From: Triglochin maritima
Taxonomy: Eukaryota; Streptophyta; Magnoliopsida; Alismatales; Juncaginaceae
Assembly (NCBI GenBank): GCA_963682175.1
Contig: OY821771.1
Span: 8,307,001 to 8,371,000, forward strand
DNA: 64,000 nucleotides
Reading direction: 5' to 3'
Position numbers and translations under genes: made by a program. The first letter of the stretch is position 1; every line of letters starts with the position of its first letter. Below, piece by piece: positions 1-10,080 of the stretch. Under the pieces are notes generated by a model. It did no database searches and was not told the origin of the DNA. It saw only the letters and a program-made list of their open reading frames with translations.

Positions 1-1140
1 CCCTCAAAATGCTAAGCACAATCCTCAAATGCTCCTTATGTTGTTCTCTGTCGGGTGAGTATACCAAAATATCATCCATGAAGACAATCACAAAGTTGTC
101 GAGATACGACTGAAAAGCCTGATTCATCAAATCCATGAATGCTACAGGTGCATTTGTCAGTCCAAACGACATCACTAAGAACTCGTAGTGCCCGTACCTC
201 GTCCTGAATGTTGTATTCTGGATATCTGCCTCTCTAATCCTCAATTGATGATAACCGGACCGCAGATCAATCTTCGAGAATACCTTTGCTGACTGCAACT
301 GATCGAAAATGTCATCGATCATGGGTAAGGGATATTGATTCCTAATGGTCACCTTATTTAGCATCTTGTAGTCGATACACATCCGCAACGAACCATCCCT
401 CTTCTTCACGAAAAGAACTAGAGCTCCCCAAGGCGAGACACTAGGTCGGATAAACCCAGTATCCATCAGATCCTGCAACTGCTTCTTCAGCTCAGCTAAC
501 TCAATTTTGTCATCATGTACGGTGCCTTTGACTGCAGTGTAGTCTCAGCTACCAAGTCGATACTGAACAAAATCTCCCTGTGAGGACGGCAGAACGGTGA
601 TCTCATCAGAAAACACCTCTAAAAAATCCTGAACAATCTCGATGTCTTCCAACTTCTTCACCTCTAGATCTGGCACCACAAGAGTGGCTATAAAAGCCCT
701 GCAACCCTGATGGATCATCTTCCGTGCCCTCACTGCTGACACCACAACTCGGCCTCCTCATTCTTTCGTCCCCCTGATCAGCAAATCAGGAAGACCTTTC
801 CTCGGAATCAAAATCTTCTTTTCTCGGCACAAGACTCAAACATTGTACTGGGACAATCAATCCATCCCAAGTATAACGTCAAAATCAAACATCGGTAACA
901 AGACCAGGTATGCCGAAAACTCCTGGTCTCCTGAAACAACCGTGGCGTTGGGGAGAAAGCTCCCCACAATGCCCACAAAACCCAGAGGTGTGCTCACTTC
1001 CAAAGTAGCAGTCAACATCGCAGGGGTACGCCCTAACACGCTCGCAAACTTCTCACAGATGAACAAGTGTGTGACCCCGCAATCGAAAAACACTCTAGCT
1101 ATCGAATCATCAACATAAAGTGTACCTTGCACCACCGCAC
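1..1140 (-). pseudogene. T1 protease and reverse transcriptase remnant
   Basis: Minus-strand translation gives an aspartic protease segment (857-1135, motif DCGVTHLF in place of the usual D[ST]GA) followed by reverse transcriptase. The catalytic box near 60-95 reads [10 protein letters not shown] and the preceding block reads FGLTNAP. Frames shift between protease and RT (about 740-850) and again near 500-545, so no continuous polyprotein exists. Protease would cut the Gag-Pol polyprotein and RT would copy element RNA in the particle. RNase H and integrase lie beyond the left edge. The same domains in T4 (32382-33863) are in better condition and were the guide for this call. Confidence 0.88.
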
Positions 1141-1149
1141 TGGCGTCTC

Positions 1150-2119
1150 TAGGCTCCTCCGCCTAGATGGTCAAAACACGACCGACACTCTTCCCTTGCT
1201 GAGATGGTGCAACTGGTCGACTCGGTCCCACTCCACTGGCTAAGGCGATCCCGGTCGACTACCATTCCCGCTTGATCTGCTCGTGCAAGCACGAATGAAG
1301 TAACCCATCTGCCCACAACCATGACACGCACCGGGACGGTGCCCACACCCACGCCCAGGATGAACTCCACCACACCGCCTACACTGCCCAGACTGCGATG
1401 CTCCACCTTCATCAATTTGGGGCCTCTTGCCCAGATTCCTTGAAAGGTGGACTCTGGGACATGCACCCGTCTTCGACTGCGTCTTCTTGGCCTCTACCGT
1501 CTCCTGGTAGTCCTGATCAGTGATCGTCACAAACTTCACTGCATAAGCTAAAGTCCGTGGCATACTTGTGGTCACACGAGATCTGAACTGTGGCCTCAAC
1601 CCTCGGACAAACTTCCAAGCCCTCTGCTCCTGAGTCACATAAATCTCAGGGAAGTAACACTCCAAAGCGTGGAATCTGCTAATGTAAGCCGCCAGAGTCA
1701 TCTCACTTTGCTCCAGTGCCAGGAACTCCTCCATTTTCCTGTCACAGACATGCTACGGAAAGTACTGTTGGTTGAACTCCACAAGGAATTTTTTATCCAA
1801 CACGTAGGTGGCCAGATCCACCTGCCTCTCGTGAGGACATCCTATCGCTTGGAAAATCTTTCAGATCTTGAAGACCCAATCCTCAGCTGCCTCCGGATCA
1901 CCACTACCATCAAAGGAAGGAGGGTGCTGACACATGAATCGGTCCAACACTTCACATGCTCCTGCCTGCTCAGACTGGGCAGACTGATGCTCGAGAAACT
2001 CGCCCAGCCTACCCAGAGTCCCTTCAAGGGTCCTCCTCTCCTCCTCCCTGTCCCCTCCACAAAGTTTCCTCACTAGTGCCCCTATAACGTGAAGGTGGCC
2101 TCACACGTCTCGGAGGCAT
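1150..2119 (-). pseudogene. T1 gag remnant (capsid and zinc knuckle)
   Basis: The minus-strand frames match the T4 gag. Reading starts near 2119 (MPPRR-type start as in T4). A capsid-like segment 1240-1734 contains EQSEMTLAAYISRFHALE, typical of the retrotransposon gag family, and a CCHC zinc knuckle lies near 1300-1320 (CHGCGQMGYFIRAC: the ligand spacing C-x2-C-x4-[H/Y]-x4-C has Y in place of His). Frames change around 1735 and 1860, so the gene is broken. Gag would form the virus-like particle and bind element RNA. The zinc-knuckle His change is a likely loss of function. Confidence 0.82.
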
Positions 2120-2240
2120 CTACACAAAAGGTCAGGAAACGAAAATAAATCAAATGATTATGCATGCATGCTCTACAATAAAACTGACGATGAAAGACTT
2201 CTAAGGTGGTTTCTTTGGACAGGTACACCAGAACCAAAAA

Positions 2241-2251
2241 CTCTGATACCA
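2241..2251 (-). promoter_or_regulatory. Primer-binding site of T1 (initiator tRNA-Met type)
   Basis: Minus-strand TGGTATCAGAG lies three bases inside the LTR end. It matches the complement of the 3' end of initiator tRNA-Met, the usual primer of plant LTR retrotransposons. Confidence 0.88.
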
Positions 2252-2323
2252 AATTGTAACGCCCCGAATATCGGAAAATTTAAACTTAAAAAGATAGATA
2301 TCAAGCACATGAAAGTTACGAAA

Positions 2324-2324
2324 T

Positions 2325-2365
<41 letters not shown>

Positions 2366-2366
2366 T
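2324..2366. repeat. (CA)n(TA)n microsatellite
   Basis: About 13 CA units followed by about 8 TA units, inside the T1 LTR. Confidence 0.97.
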
Positions 2367-2696
2367 AACTGGTATATTGTATATGATACAGGAATCAAGA
2401 GTATGATTACAACAACAAAAGATATACAACAAGTACAAATGTAATCACAACAACCTCAAAACAAGGAAAGCATGATCTGGTCCAAGTGCTCCTGCCCTCA
2501 GTCACCACTAAGGGTGGCAATGGATATCCGGAACTGATGGAACCGGTGGTACCGAACCGGGACAAAACGGATATGGGTCAGATATGGATATAAACTTTCA
2601 GAACCAACCCAATTCTGGTTCGGATATGGTTCTAGCCAATGGACCCGAAACGGAACCAGATCCGACATGAACAATATTTTCAAAAATATTGTCACC

Positions 2697-2766
2697 TATT
2701 GGGATTCGAACCTGAGTGCATGGGTCATAGTCACATGCGCTTCCCCACTACACCAACTCATGGGAG
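2697..2766 (-). other. tRNA-derived segment with Pol III A and B boxes
   Basis: On the minus strand, TTGGTGTAGTGG (box A-like) is followed after about 40 bases by GGTTCGAATCC (perfect box B). The anticodon and T stems do not pair well, so this is not a functional tRNA; it resembles the head of a tRNA-derived SINE or a captured tRNA. It sits inside MITE A. Confidence 0.6.
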
Positions 2767-2833
2767 TTGGTAATTAATGCTATCCTGAATAGATATTGTT
2801 TTGGAAAAAAATGAATTTTGTGTGGAAAGTATA

Positions 2834-2882
2834 GTCCCACATCGGAAAAAACGAATTTCTCACTCCAATTCCAAACTATAAA
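2834..2882 (+). promoter_or_regulatory. Plant snRNA-type promoter motif (USE plus TATA)
   Basis: GTCCCACATCG at 2834-2844 matches the plant snRNA upstream sequence element consensus RTCCCACATCG exactly. TATAAA follows at 2877-2882, 32 bases later, close to the spacing of Pol II-type plant snRNA genes. No snRNA body was recognised downstream. Confidence 0.6.
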
Positions 2883-3404
2883 ACCTCACCATAGGCCATT
2901 GGTTTCAACAACTCTTTTGGGATGAGTTTTTTTGACCAAATCCACAAAGAACACATTGAAAAATATAAATTGTGTACTGAATCCGGTTCCAACGGATCCG
3001 GTTTTGGGTACCCGTTAACCAACTGGATCCGGTTCTGGGTACCCATTTTGGGAACCGATCCGGATCCGCATCCGGTTCTGGGTACCTATGTTGGGAACCG
3101 ATCAGGATCCGGATCCGGTTCTGGGTCCCAATTTATAATTCGGTTCCGGTTCCAGTTCTACTAGTACCCCAACTAGAACCGATCTGTTGCCATCCCTAGT
3201 CACCACCTCAAAATGATGCTCACGACCTGAAATGCAATAACAGATTATGCCTGAGTTTACCATAAGGAAACCCCGTATGTCAAACTCCAAAAACAAGAAT
3301 TAACAAATGTATGACATGATATGAGAAATGCAATATATCACAACTGCCATCGTCCCACTGGGTTCTCGGGATCTCTCTCCCAACCACACCAGACGCCACA
3401 ACAC

Positions 3405-3600
3405 GGGTCTCAAGGGTCCTCTCACCCCAACCCCACATTCACACGTGCACACAAGGCACTACTGGAAAATCATCGGCAAATCGGGTCTCAAGGGTCATCT
3501 CACCTCAACCCCACAATCAAACGTGCACACAAGGCACCGCCAGAAAACCATCGGCCAAACAAAACACACGTGCACACAAGGCACCCGCTCCTCAGAGCCA
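3405..3600 (-). repeat. Degenerate tandem repeat in T1 LTR
   Basis: Three to four diverged copies of a unit with GGGTCTCAAGGGTC and CACACAAGGCAC. Related arrays occur at the same relative place in T2 (14600-14745) and T3 (19110-19420). Confidence 0.75.
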
Positions 3601-3724
3601 CAACTACGGTATCTCTCAGGCCGGAATGTCATTACTGTCGCCGCAAAAAGACCAGGGACCTGTTGCCCTCGAGGCATATCCAAACCACAACCATCACAAG
3701 CAATATATGCAAAACTGGGCAGAA

Positions 3725-4575
3725 ACGGTCGACCAAAATCCTCAAACGGTTGACCGAAACCCCACAATTATTCCGAATATAACCAGAATAACCACCAACC
3801 GGTCGAACGGAAAAGGGGACACGTTCGACCAAAAACCACCAGTAAAATCCTCATCTTGCTCAAACAAGCACAATCAATCGAACTAAAATAAGGCCAACGG
3901 TCGACCGAAAACTACCAGTAAAATACAAGATCACACCAAACTACACCGGTCGACTGAAACAACAACGGTTGAACAAACTTAAATTCACTTAAGTCATCGG
4001 TCGGACAAGTCAAATAGGCGGTCGACTGTTTGGATAGTCAATGCCCCCAACCGACTTACGACAGTGCTTCCGGTCGAATAGCAAAGGGGACCCGTTCGAC
4101 CGAAATCACCCAGAGTCTCCATCTTCTCACTCAAAATGCACAACCGGTCGACCACCCAAGGGTATCGTTCGACCGGTGCGAGAGATACCACCCAAAATAC
4201 ACTACAATCGGTCGACCAAACCATGCACCGGTCAACCATTACAGTGCAAAAATCTGTTGCACAACCTCCAACGAGGCTTTCGGCCTACCGTCTACTACTC
4301 AAACACTCACACTAGCTTAGGTGAGCATAAAAGTAAAGCTTCACATACCTTGAAGGCTTGAGGAAGCCTTTGAAGATCGATCGCGAATGCTTCCACGTAA
4401 ACTCCTCTTCTTCTCTAACAAAACCCAACCTCGAGCCCGATCTCCGCAACTCCGGCCACCGTCTGAGCTCCTCCCAGCCTCGCCAAATCCACGCCAATCC
4501 GGTGTTGCGGTGATTGGAGAGATACCACCCAAAATAGACCCAAAATACACTACAATCGGTCGACCGATCTTCCGG
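3725..4575. repeat. CGGTCGACCG palindrome cluster (T1 LTR)
   Basis: Many full or one-mismatch copies of GGTCGACC (SalI-containing palindrome) and half-sites such as TTCGACCG. The arrangement is irregular in spacing, unlike a satellite. The cluster lies downstream of the TATA-like motif, within the presumed transcribed part of the LTR. Confidence 0.85.
4353..4370 (-). promoter_or_regulatory. LTR leader hairpin next to a splice-donor-like site (T1)
   Basis: Minus-strand AAGGCTT-CCTC-AAGCCTT forms a perfect 7-bp stem and is followed by CAAGGTATGTG. The same element is at 13826-13843 (T2), 15535-15552 and 18159-18176 (T3), 30000-30017 and 35815-35832 (T4, with a compensating base-pair change). 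Confidence 0.6.
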
Positions 4576-4794
4576 CCCGCCTAAGGTAGAGAGAAATGAA
4601 CGGGAGAGAGAGAGACGAGTGAGTAGTGAGAGAGAGAAATCCAACCTTATATACTTCTCTCTCAAGCAATCTCAGTCGTCCATCTAATCCTCCCCAAAAC
4701 CACCACCTAAAAAACAATTAGCCCATAAGCAAGGGTTAGGACATAACAACTTTGGTTATGTTTCTTAATTTGGAGTGAGTGTAGATGCTGCAAT

Positions 4795-7290
4795 TTGGAT
4801 TTGTTAGTAGTATCCTATACATTGATTGTCAGTATTGTAGTGGAAGGTACATTTTCTGTTGATGGTTTGGTAGCTAGAGTGTTGTTTGATTGTGGGGTCA
4901 CACACTCGTTCATCTCTGAGAAGTTTGCGAGCTTGTTAGGTTATACCCCTGCGATGTTGACTGCCACTTTGGAAGTCAGCACACCCCTGGGTTTGGTGGG
5001 CACTGTGTGGAGTTTTCTCCCCAGCGCCATGATTGTTTCGGGAGGCCAGGAGTTTCCAGCCGACCTGGTCTTGCTACCGATGGTAGACTTTGACGTCATA
5101 CTTGGGGTGAATTGGTTGTCTCGGTACAATGTTCGAGTCTTATGCTAGGAAAAGAAGATTGTGATCTTGAGGAAGGGTCTTCCTGAAGTGCTAATCAGGG
5201 GGACACAGGTCAGAGGAGGACATGTTATAGTATCTGCAGTTCAGGCGCAGAAATTGTTGCACCAGGGTTGTAGAGAATTTGTAGCCACCTTAGTAGTTTC
5301 AGATCCTGAGTTGAGGAGGTTGGAGGATAATGAGATAGTCCAGGATTTTCACAAAGTGTTTTCAGACGATGTCTCCGGCCTGCCGCCTCACAGAGAGATA
5401 GAGTTCGACATCGATTTGGTGGGACTACTCCGCAGTCGAAGGCTCCGTACAGGATGACGCCTGCAGAGTTAGTTGTGCTGAAGAAGCAGTTGCAGGATCT
5501 GATGGATAGTGGGTTCATCCGACCTAGTGTCTTGCCTTGGGGAGCGTCGGTACTCTTCGTAAAGAAGAAGGATGAATTGCTGCGGATGTGTATCGATTAC
5601 AGGATACTGAATAAGGTTACCGTTAGGAATCGATATCCTTTAACCATGATTGAGGACCTCTTCGATCAGTTGTAGTCAATAAAGGTGTTCTCGAAGATTG
5701 ATTTACAATCCTGTTATCATCAGTTGAGGATCGGAGAGGCAGATGTCCAGAAGACAACATTCAGGACGAGGTACCGACACTATGAGTTTCCGGTGATGCC
5801 TTTTGGGTTGACGAACGCGCCTGGATCTTTCATGGATCTGATGAACAGGACGTTCATGCAGTACCTTGACAAATTCGTTATTGTCTTCGTGGATGACATC
5901 TTAGTTTACTCGCCAGGCATGGAGCAACACAGAGAGCATTTGGGGATCGTACTTGGCGTCTTGAGGGATCAACAGTTATATGCCAAGTACTCAAAGTGCA
6001 AGTTCTGGTTGGATTGAGTAGCTTTTCTGGGACATATTGTATCTGGAGATGGGATATATGTGGATCCAGCGAAGGTTGAGGCAGTGACACGTGGAGGGTG
6101 TCGACGAGTGTTACAGAGACTAGGAGCTTTGTGAGACTGACGGGTTATTACCATCGTTTCATCAAAGGCTTCTTGAGACTTGCTTCTCCTTTGACGACTT
6201 TGACGCAGAATGACGTCAAGTTTGTCTGGTCCCAGAATTGCAAGGACAATTTTCAAGAACTGAAGAGTCGGTTGACAGCTGCTCCAGTTCTGACTCTTCC
6301 CAGTGGCAACGACAAATTCGTGATATACAGTGACGCTTCAGGTTTTGGTCTGGGTTGTGTGCTTATGCAGCACGGGAAGGTAGTTGCGTACACTTTGAGA
6401 TAGTTGAAGGTACACGGGAAGAATTACCCGACTCATGATTTGGAGTTAGCAGCAGTGGCTCACGCCTTGAAGACTTGGAGACATTATCTGTATGGGGAGC
6501 AGTTCGAAGTCTTCACAGATCATGAGAGTCTGAAGTATTTGTTCTCTCAGAAGGAACTAAACATGAGGTAGCGAAGATGGCTCGAGTTCATCAAGGATTA
6601 CGATTTCACCATCTCTTACTACCCACGAAGGCAAATTCAGTTGCAGATGCCTTGACCAGGAAAGTAGAGGTGTCAGTTGCTAATATGTGCATTCAGGAAT
6701 GAAGACTACTCGAGACTTTGTCAGAATGGAAGCTGTTCATAGAGGACCCTGGGGGTGCAGTGATAGTTGGGCTAAGAATAGAGCCTTAGACAATTTCGAG
6801 AGTCGTGCAGGCTCAGAGAGCAGATGACGAGTTAACCATTCTGATGCAGTTAGTCCCTAAACACGGATCGGACTTCCATGTGGGTGTAGATAGAGGTTTG
6901 AGGTTCAGGAGTCGTATCTGGGTGCCGAAGGTAGATGGGTTGAGAGATTATATCATGGAGGAGGCACACAGAGCCAGATATTCTATCCATCCAGGGAGCA
7001 CAAAGATGTATAAGGACTTGCAACGGAATTTCTAGTGGAAGGTGATGAAGCGAGACATAGCTAATTTTGTGACGAGGTGCTTAGTTTGTCAGCAGGTGAA
7101 GATTGAGCACCAGCGACCAGCATATCAGATGCAGAGTATAGAGTTGCTAGAGTGGAAGTGGGAGCATGTGACTATGGATTTCATTCTACCAAAGACGAGG
7201 AGATTCCACAACGCGATTTGGGTTATAGTCAATCGACTGACCAAGTCGGCACACTTCTTAGCTATTAGGATCACCTTACCTCTGGAGAGC
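4795..7290 (+). pseudogene. T2 pol remnant: protease, RT, RNase H, integrase core
   Basis: Domains in order: protease (4840-5130, DCGVTHSF), RT (about 5480-6015, [11 protein letters not shown] at 5880-5910), RNase H (about 6240-6660, including YSDASGFGLGCVL) and integrase (6790-7290, zinc-finger region CLVCQQVK and core [13 protein letters not shown]). In-frame stops occur near 5146, 5673, 6015, 6400 and 7035, and frames shift several times, so no protein can be made. Replication enzymes of the element; dead copy. The reading stops abruptly at 7290 where foreign sequence begins. Confidence 0.9.
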
Positions 7291-7440
7291 TAATGTGTTC
7301 GTTTTAAATACCGCAAGTGCACGACGTCAGTGAAGACGTGGCAAATACGGGTCGATCCACAGGAGGTGTGTCGACTCAGGTTCTTCCAAAAGCAAGTGGG
7401 AAAAGAGGAGAAGAAGTTGTTGATTATGCTAACTACACTA
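7291..7440 (-). mobile_element. Athila/Tat-like LTR end fragment (inverted)
   Basis: The complement of 7291-7370 carries the same conserved block as 11185-11265 (GACCCGTATTTGCC, GTGCACTTGCGGT), which precedes the primer-binding site in Athila/Tat-type LTRs. The copy here is in opposite orientation and is cut by the Copia LTR at 7441. Confidence 0.6.
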
Positions 7441-9489
7441 TGAAGGATTTCATGTTTAATTGTACATATATATTTTCAAAAAATTTATGCACAATAAGAA
7501 TCATTCATATATTTTCTACGATTTGTTTTTCAAGCATGCATCGGTTTGTTTCAATAATTGCTTAAAACACATTAAAAAAAACATTGGGCTCCGAAATTCA
7601 TACCTAGAAGTTCTCTAAAACTTCTTGGAGATCCAAAGACGTTGAGGATGCTTGTTGCTGCGCCGGATGCCCCCGAGTATTCACCAAGCTCTAAACAAGA
7701 TTGGAGAGAGAAGAGCTAGCCTCTCAATCTCCAATATGGTTTAGAATCTAACTACTAACCCCTCATTAGTTCCCTTGAGAAGAAGATCTCTGAAAACTAA
7801 AACTAAACTCAAGAATTAAGGTGAAATTCGTGGAGAATTATGGAGAGAGGTGTTTGCACAAGAAGATAATGAATTAATTGATAAGGTAATGGGATAAACT
7901 TGTATTTATAAGTTCTCTCCAAATTACCTATTCATGTGCAACCTCTTGCCCATGATTTCATGCAAACTTTCAACTAACCATCCATTATTTGCTTACAAAT
8001 AATCTCAGCCACGAATTAAATCAGTTATGGACCAATTCCATGCATGATCTAATTAATTCTTAAATTAATTCTGCATAAAACCGTCTGAACCGGTCGACCG
8101 TTTCTAGGGTCGGTCGACCATTTAGACCAAGTTTCGGTCGACCGTTCATGAACTCGGTCGACCGTTCGTAACAAAAAATATTTCATCGCGATGTTCGGTC
8201 GACCGACCGATTATACTCGGTCGACCGAAAACGAACAGACGAAATTCCTGTTACGATCGATACACATCCGGGCGACCGTGCAACATTTTGGTCGACCGTG
8301 CAACATTCGGTCGACTGTTTTTGCACAGTGCTGCAGACTTGTCAAATTTCGGTTTAACCCCTACAAAATTTGACATTTCGGGATTAGTAGTAAGTTCACA
8401 ACTTATGTAACATATTATACTATGTAATGATTAATCAATACACCCCATAATATTTACATCACATATGAATTTAATTTAGATTCTAATTATGTTATTAATC
8501 ACAACATAATTTTGATTTTCCTTGTTCACCACATGTATCATATTTTCTACATGAAACCCGACACACCTTATGAACTCAAAATCCTCATTTCTTGTTTCCC
8601 AATTTTGTGGTGTGACCTATGGGAGGATATAAACTAAATTGGCAGTGATATTAAGAGCTTAATATCACAAGCTATAAGCGGTATCTAGCTACACATTATA
8701 TCTCCCAATTAGTTAGATGTCTTAATTCCACTCGAACCAAAACCTAATCCATTTAGTGATGGAGTGCACCACTTGTGTCCGTCCCTTGCCTCATGATATT
8801 AAGAATACACACAAAGTAGTATTGTGTCATCTTTGTATTAGTATTCATTTCTTGATCTCTTTAAGCTAGTTACAAATATGTGACTTAACTCAAATCACAT
8901 TGTGCACATTATAACTTTGCTTTATCAAGGGGCCCACTAATATCATCACTCAATTAAGAGGGGCAATGATAATCTTTTGACTAACTATCTTCTCCAACGA
9001 AAGTCATACTTAACCAACTAATGCCTTTACACTACACTCATCCATAGCTCAAGACACTAGTCGAATTAAGCAATTCTTAAGTGATGGGATATAAGTCTCA
9101 TATCAAAGGACCAAAGACACAGTAAAACATTAATGACACAGAAAACACAATTCTATAATGTTTTACTTATTAGGTCTATTTAGTATACAAAAGTAATATT
9201 TTCCTCTTTTGTGTACCCGTGTTGTCACTCACTTGTAGAGCTACAATGATCAATGACCAACACGACAATCTTAACTCGGTAATCAATGTCCCATGCTAAT
9301 TACCATGATTGTGAATATCTTTTGTTTTATGTAAACCAATATCTTTTAGAGCTCTACGGTTAAGGACCAAGAGTCTCTTCCTTAACACTTCTAAAAGACG
9401 AATAACATAAACAAGAAACAAAATGATTTCTCATTCAATTCATAATAATTGACATTTAAAAGTAAAACTTTTAGAACACATTCCTTTCA
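7441..9489 (-). repeat. 3' LTR of a minus-strand Copia element (E1)
   Basis: On the minus strand it starts TGAAAGGAATGTG at 9489, directly after a polypurine tract (AAGTTGGAGAT), and ends AAATCCTTCA at 7441. About 2.05 kb. A TATA box (minus TTATAAATAC) is near 7905; the CGGTCGACCG cluster (8090-8330) lies upstream of it in U3. A hairpin with a following AGGTATG is at 7606-7625 (minus). Three further copies of this LTR family are at 54-60.8 kb. Confidence 0.88.
8090..8330. repeat. CGGTCGACCG palindrome cluster (Copia LTR E1)
   Basis: About ten full or near copies in 240 bp, including the back-to-back form CGGTCGACCGACCG near 8195. Unlike in the Tekay LTRs, this cluster is upstream of the TATA box. 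Confidence 0.88.
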
Positions 9490-9559
9490 ATCTCCAACTT
9501 GTTATCAAAGTTTTCTCTCACATACATTCTCAATGTATAAAACAATAATAACTAGGGTG

Positions 9560-10075
9560 AACCCCTATTACACATCAATCATCAAGCCAATCTACATGGT
9601 TCCTCAATCCCATGGACTCGAAATGCATTTCGCCCTTGGCTTGGGATAAGGGTTTTGTGAATGGATCAGTTGTGTTGCTGTTGGTGTCCACCCATAAAAG
9701 ATTTATTTTGCCTTCGTCGATGAGGTCACGTGTCACGAAGTACTTATGATCCATGTACTTCACTTTGTGGTGTGATTTGGGATCCTTGATTTACGAGATA
9801 GATGCACTATTATCGCAAAACAACTCTACTGGTCCCTCGCTCGAGGGAACTACTCCAAGCTCTTCAAGGAACTTCTTAATCCACACTCCTTCCTTGCTCG
9901 TTTCAGCGACAACCATTACTTCAGAAGCAGTGGTTGAGTCGGTCGTAGTGCTTTGCTCCGACCTACGCCAACTCACAGCTCCACCATTCAGAAGAAAGAC
10001 GTATCCTGATTACGACCTTCTATCGTCTGGATCACTCATGAAACTCGCATCCGAGTAACCCTCAGCATACATTGC
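9560..10075 (-). pseudogene. Copia RNase H C-terminal fragment
   Basis: Minus-strand reading gives typical Copia RNase H blocks: GYSDASFMSDPDDRRSQSGY, SWRRSEQSTTTDSTTASE, LFCDNSASIS and, after an in-frame stop near 9790, KYFVTRDLIDEGKINLLWV and DPFTKPLSQAK. This is the last part of the Copia polyprotein and leads directly into the E1 3' LTR. The upstream part of pol is cut off at about 10080 where an Athila/Tat-like LTR begins. RNase H would degrade the RNA of the RNA-DNA hybrid during reverse transcription. Confidence 0.9.
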
Positions 10076-10080
10076 ATCAT

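Larger units (their letters stand above)
2509..3198. mobile_element. hAT-type MITE A nested in the T1 LTR
   Basis: Flanked by a perfect 8-bp target duplication GTCACCAC (2501-2508 and 3199-3206). The termini are imperfect inverted repeats (TAAGGGTGGCAA and the complement of GTTGCCATCCCTA). Eight-base duplications with TAGGG-type ends are the hAT signature. The interior has subterminal repeats based on GGATCCGGTTCTGGGTACC and no transposase. It also carries a tRNA-derived segment and an snRNA-type promoter, listed separately. Confidence 0.9.
1..4748 (-). mobile_element. Ty3/gypsy Tekay-type retrotransposon T1 (5' part; truncated by window edge)
   Basis: Read on the minus strand, the order is LTR (4748-2255), primer-binding site, gag, protease and reverse transcriptase, running off the left edge. 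The protein order and similarity to T4 place it in the chromovirus Tekay/Del group, whose integrase ends in a chromodomain (seen in T2-T4, outside the window here). Coding parts hold several frameshifts and stops, so the copy is dead. Its LTR start abuts the truncated left end of T2, which suggests T1 inserted into T2; the matching left junction lies outside the window. Inferred lineage, directly seen structure. Confidence 0.9.
2255..4748 (-). repeat. 5' LTR of T1
   Basis: On the minus strand the LTR starts TGTTATGTCC at 4748 and ends GGGCGTTACA at 2255. It is about 2.5 kb, of which 690 bp is the hAT MITE at 2509-3198. A TATA-like motif (minus TATATAAGG) is near 4645. Downstream of it lie a conserved hairpin (4353-4370), the CGGTCGACCG cluster, and a tandem repeat (3405-3600). 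It aligns with T2-T4 LTRs across these landmarks. Confidence 0.88.

Noticed and set aside
2697..2766. Functional tRNA gene
   Set aside because: A and B boxes are present but the anticodon and T stems do not pair, and there is no clear acceptor stem.
3321..4361. Overlapping ORFs over 80 codons in the T1 LTR
   Set aside because: Same cause: repeat-driven open frames in LTR DNA with no recognisable domain.
8090..8330. CRISPR-like appearance of repeated palindromes
   Set aside because: Repeat length, spacing and spacers are irregular, and this is plant nuclear DNA with no cas genes.
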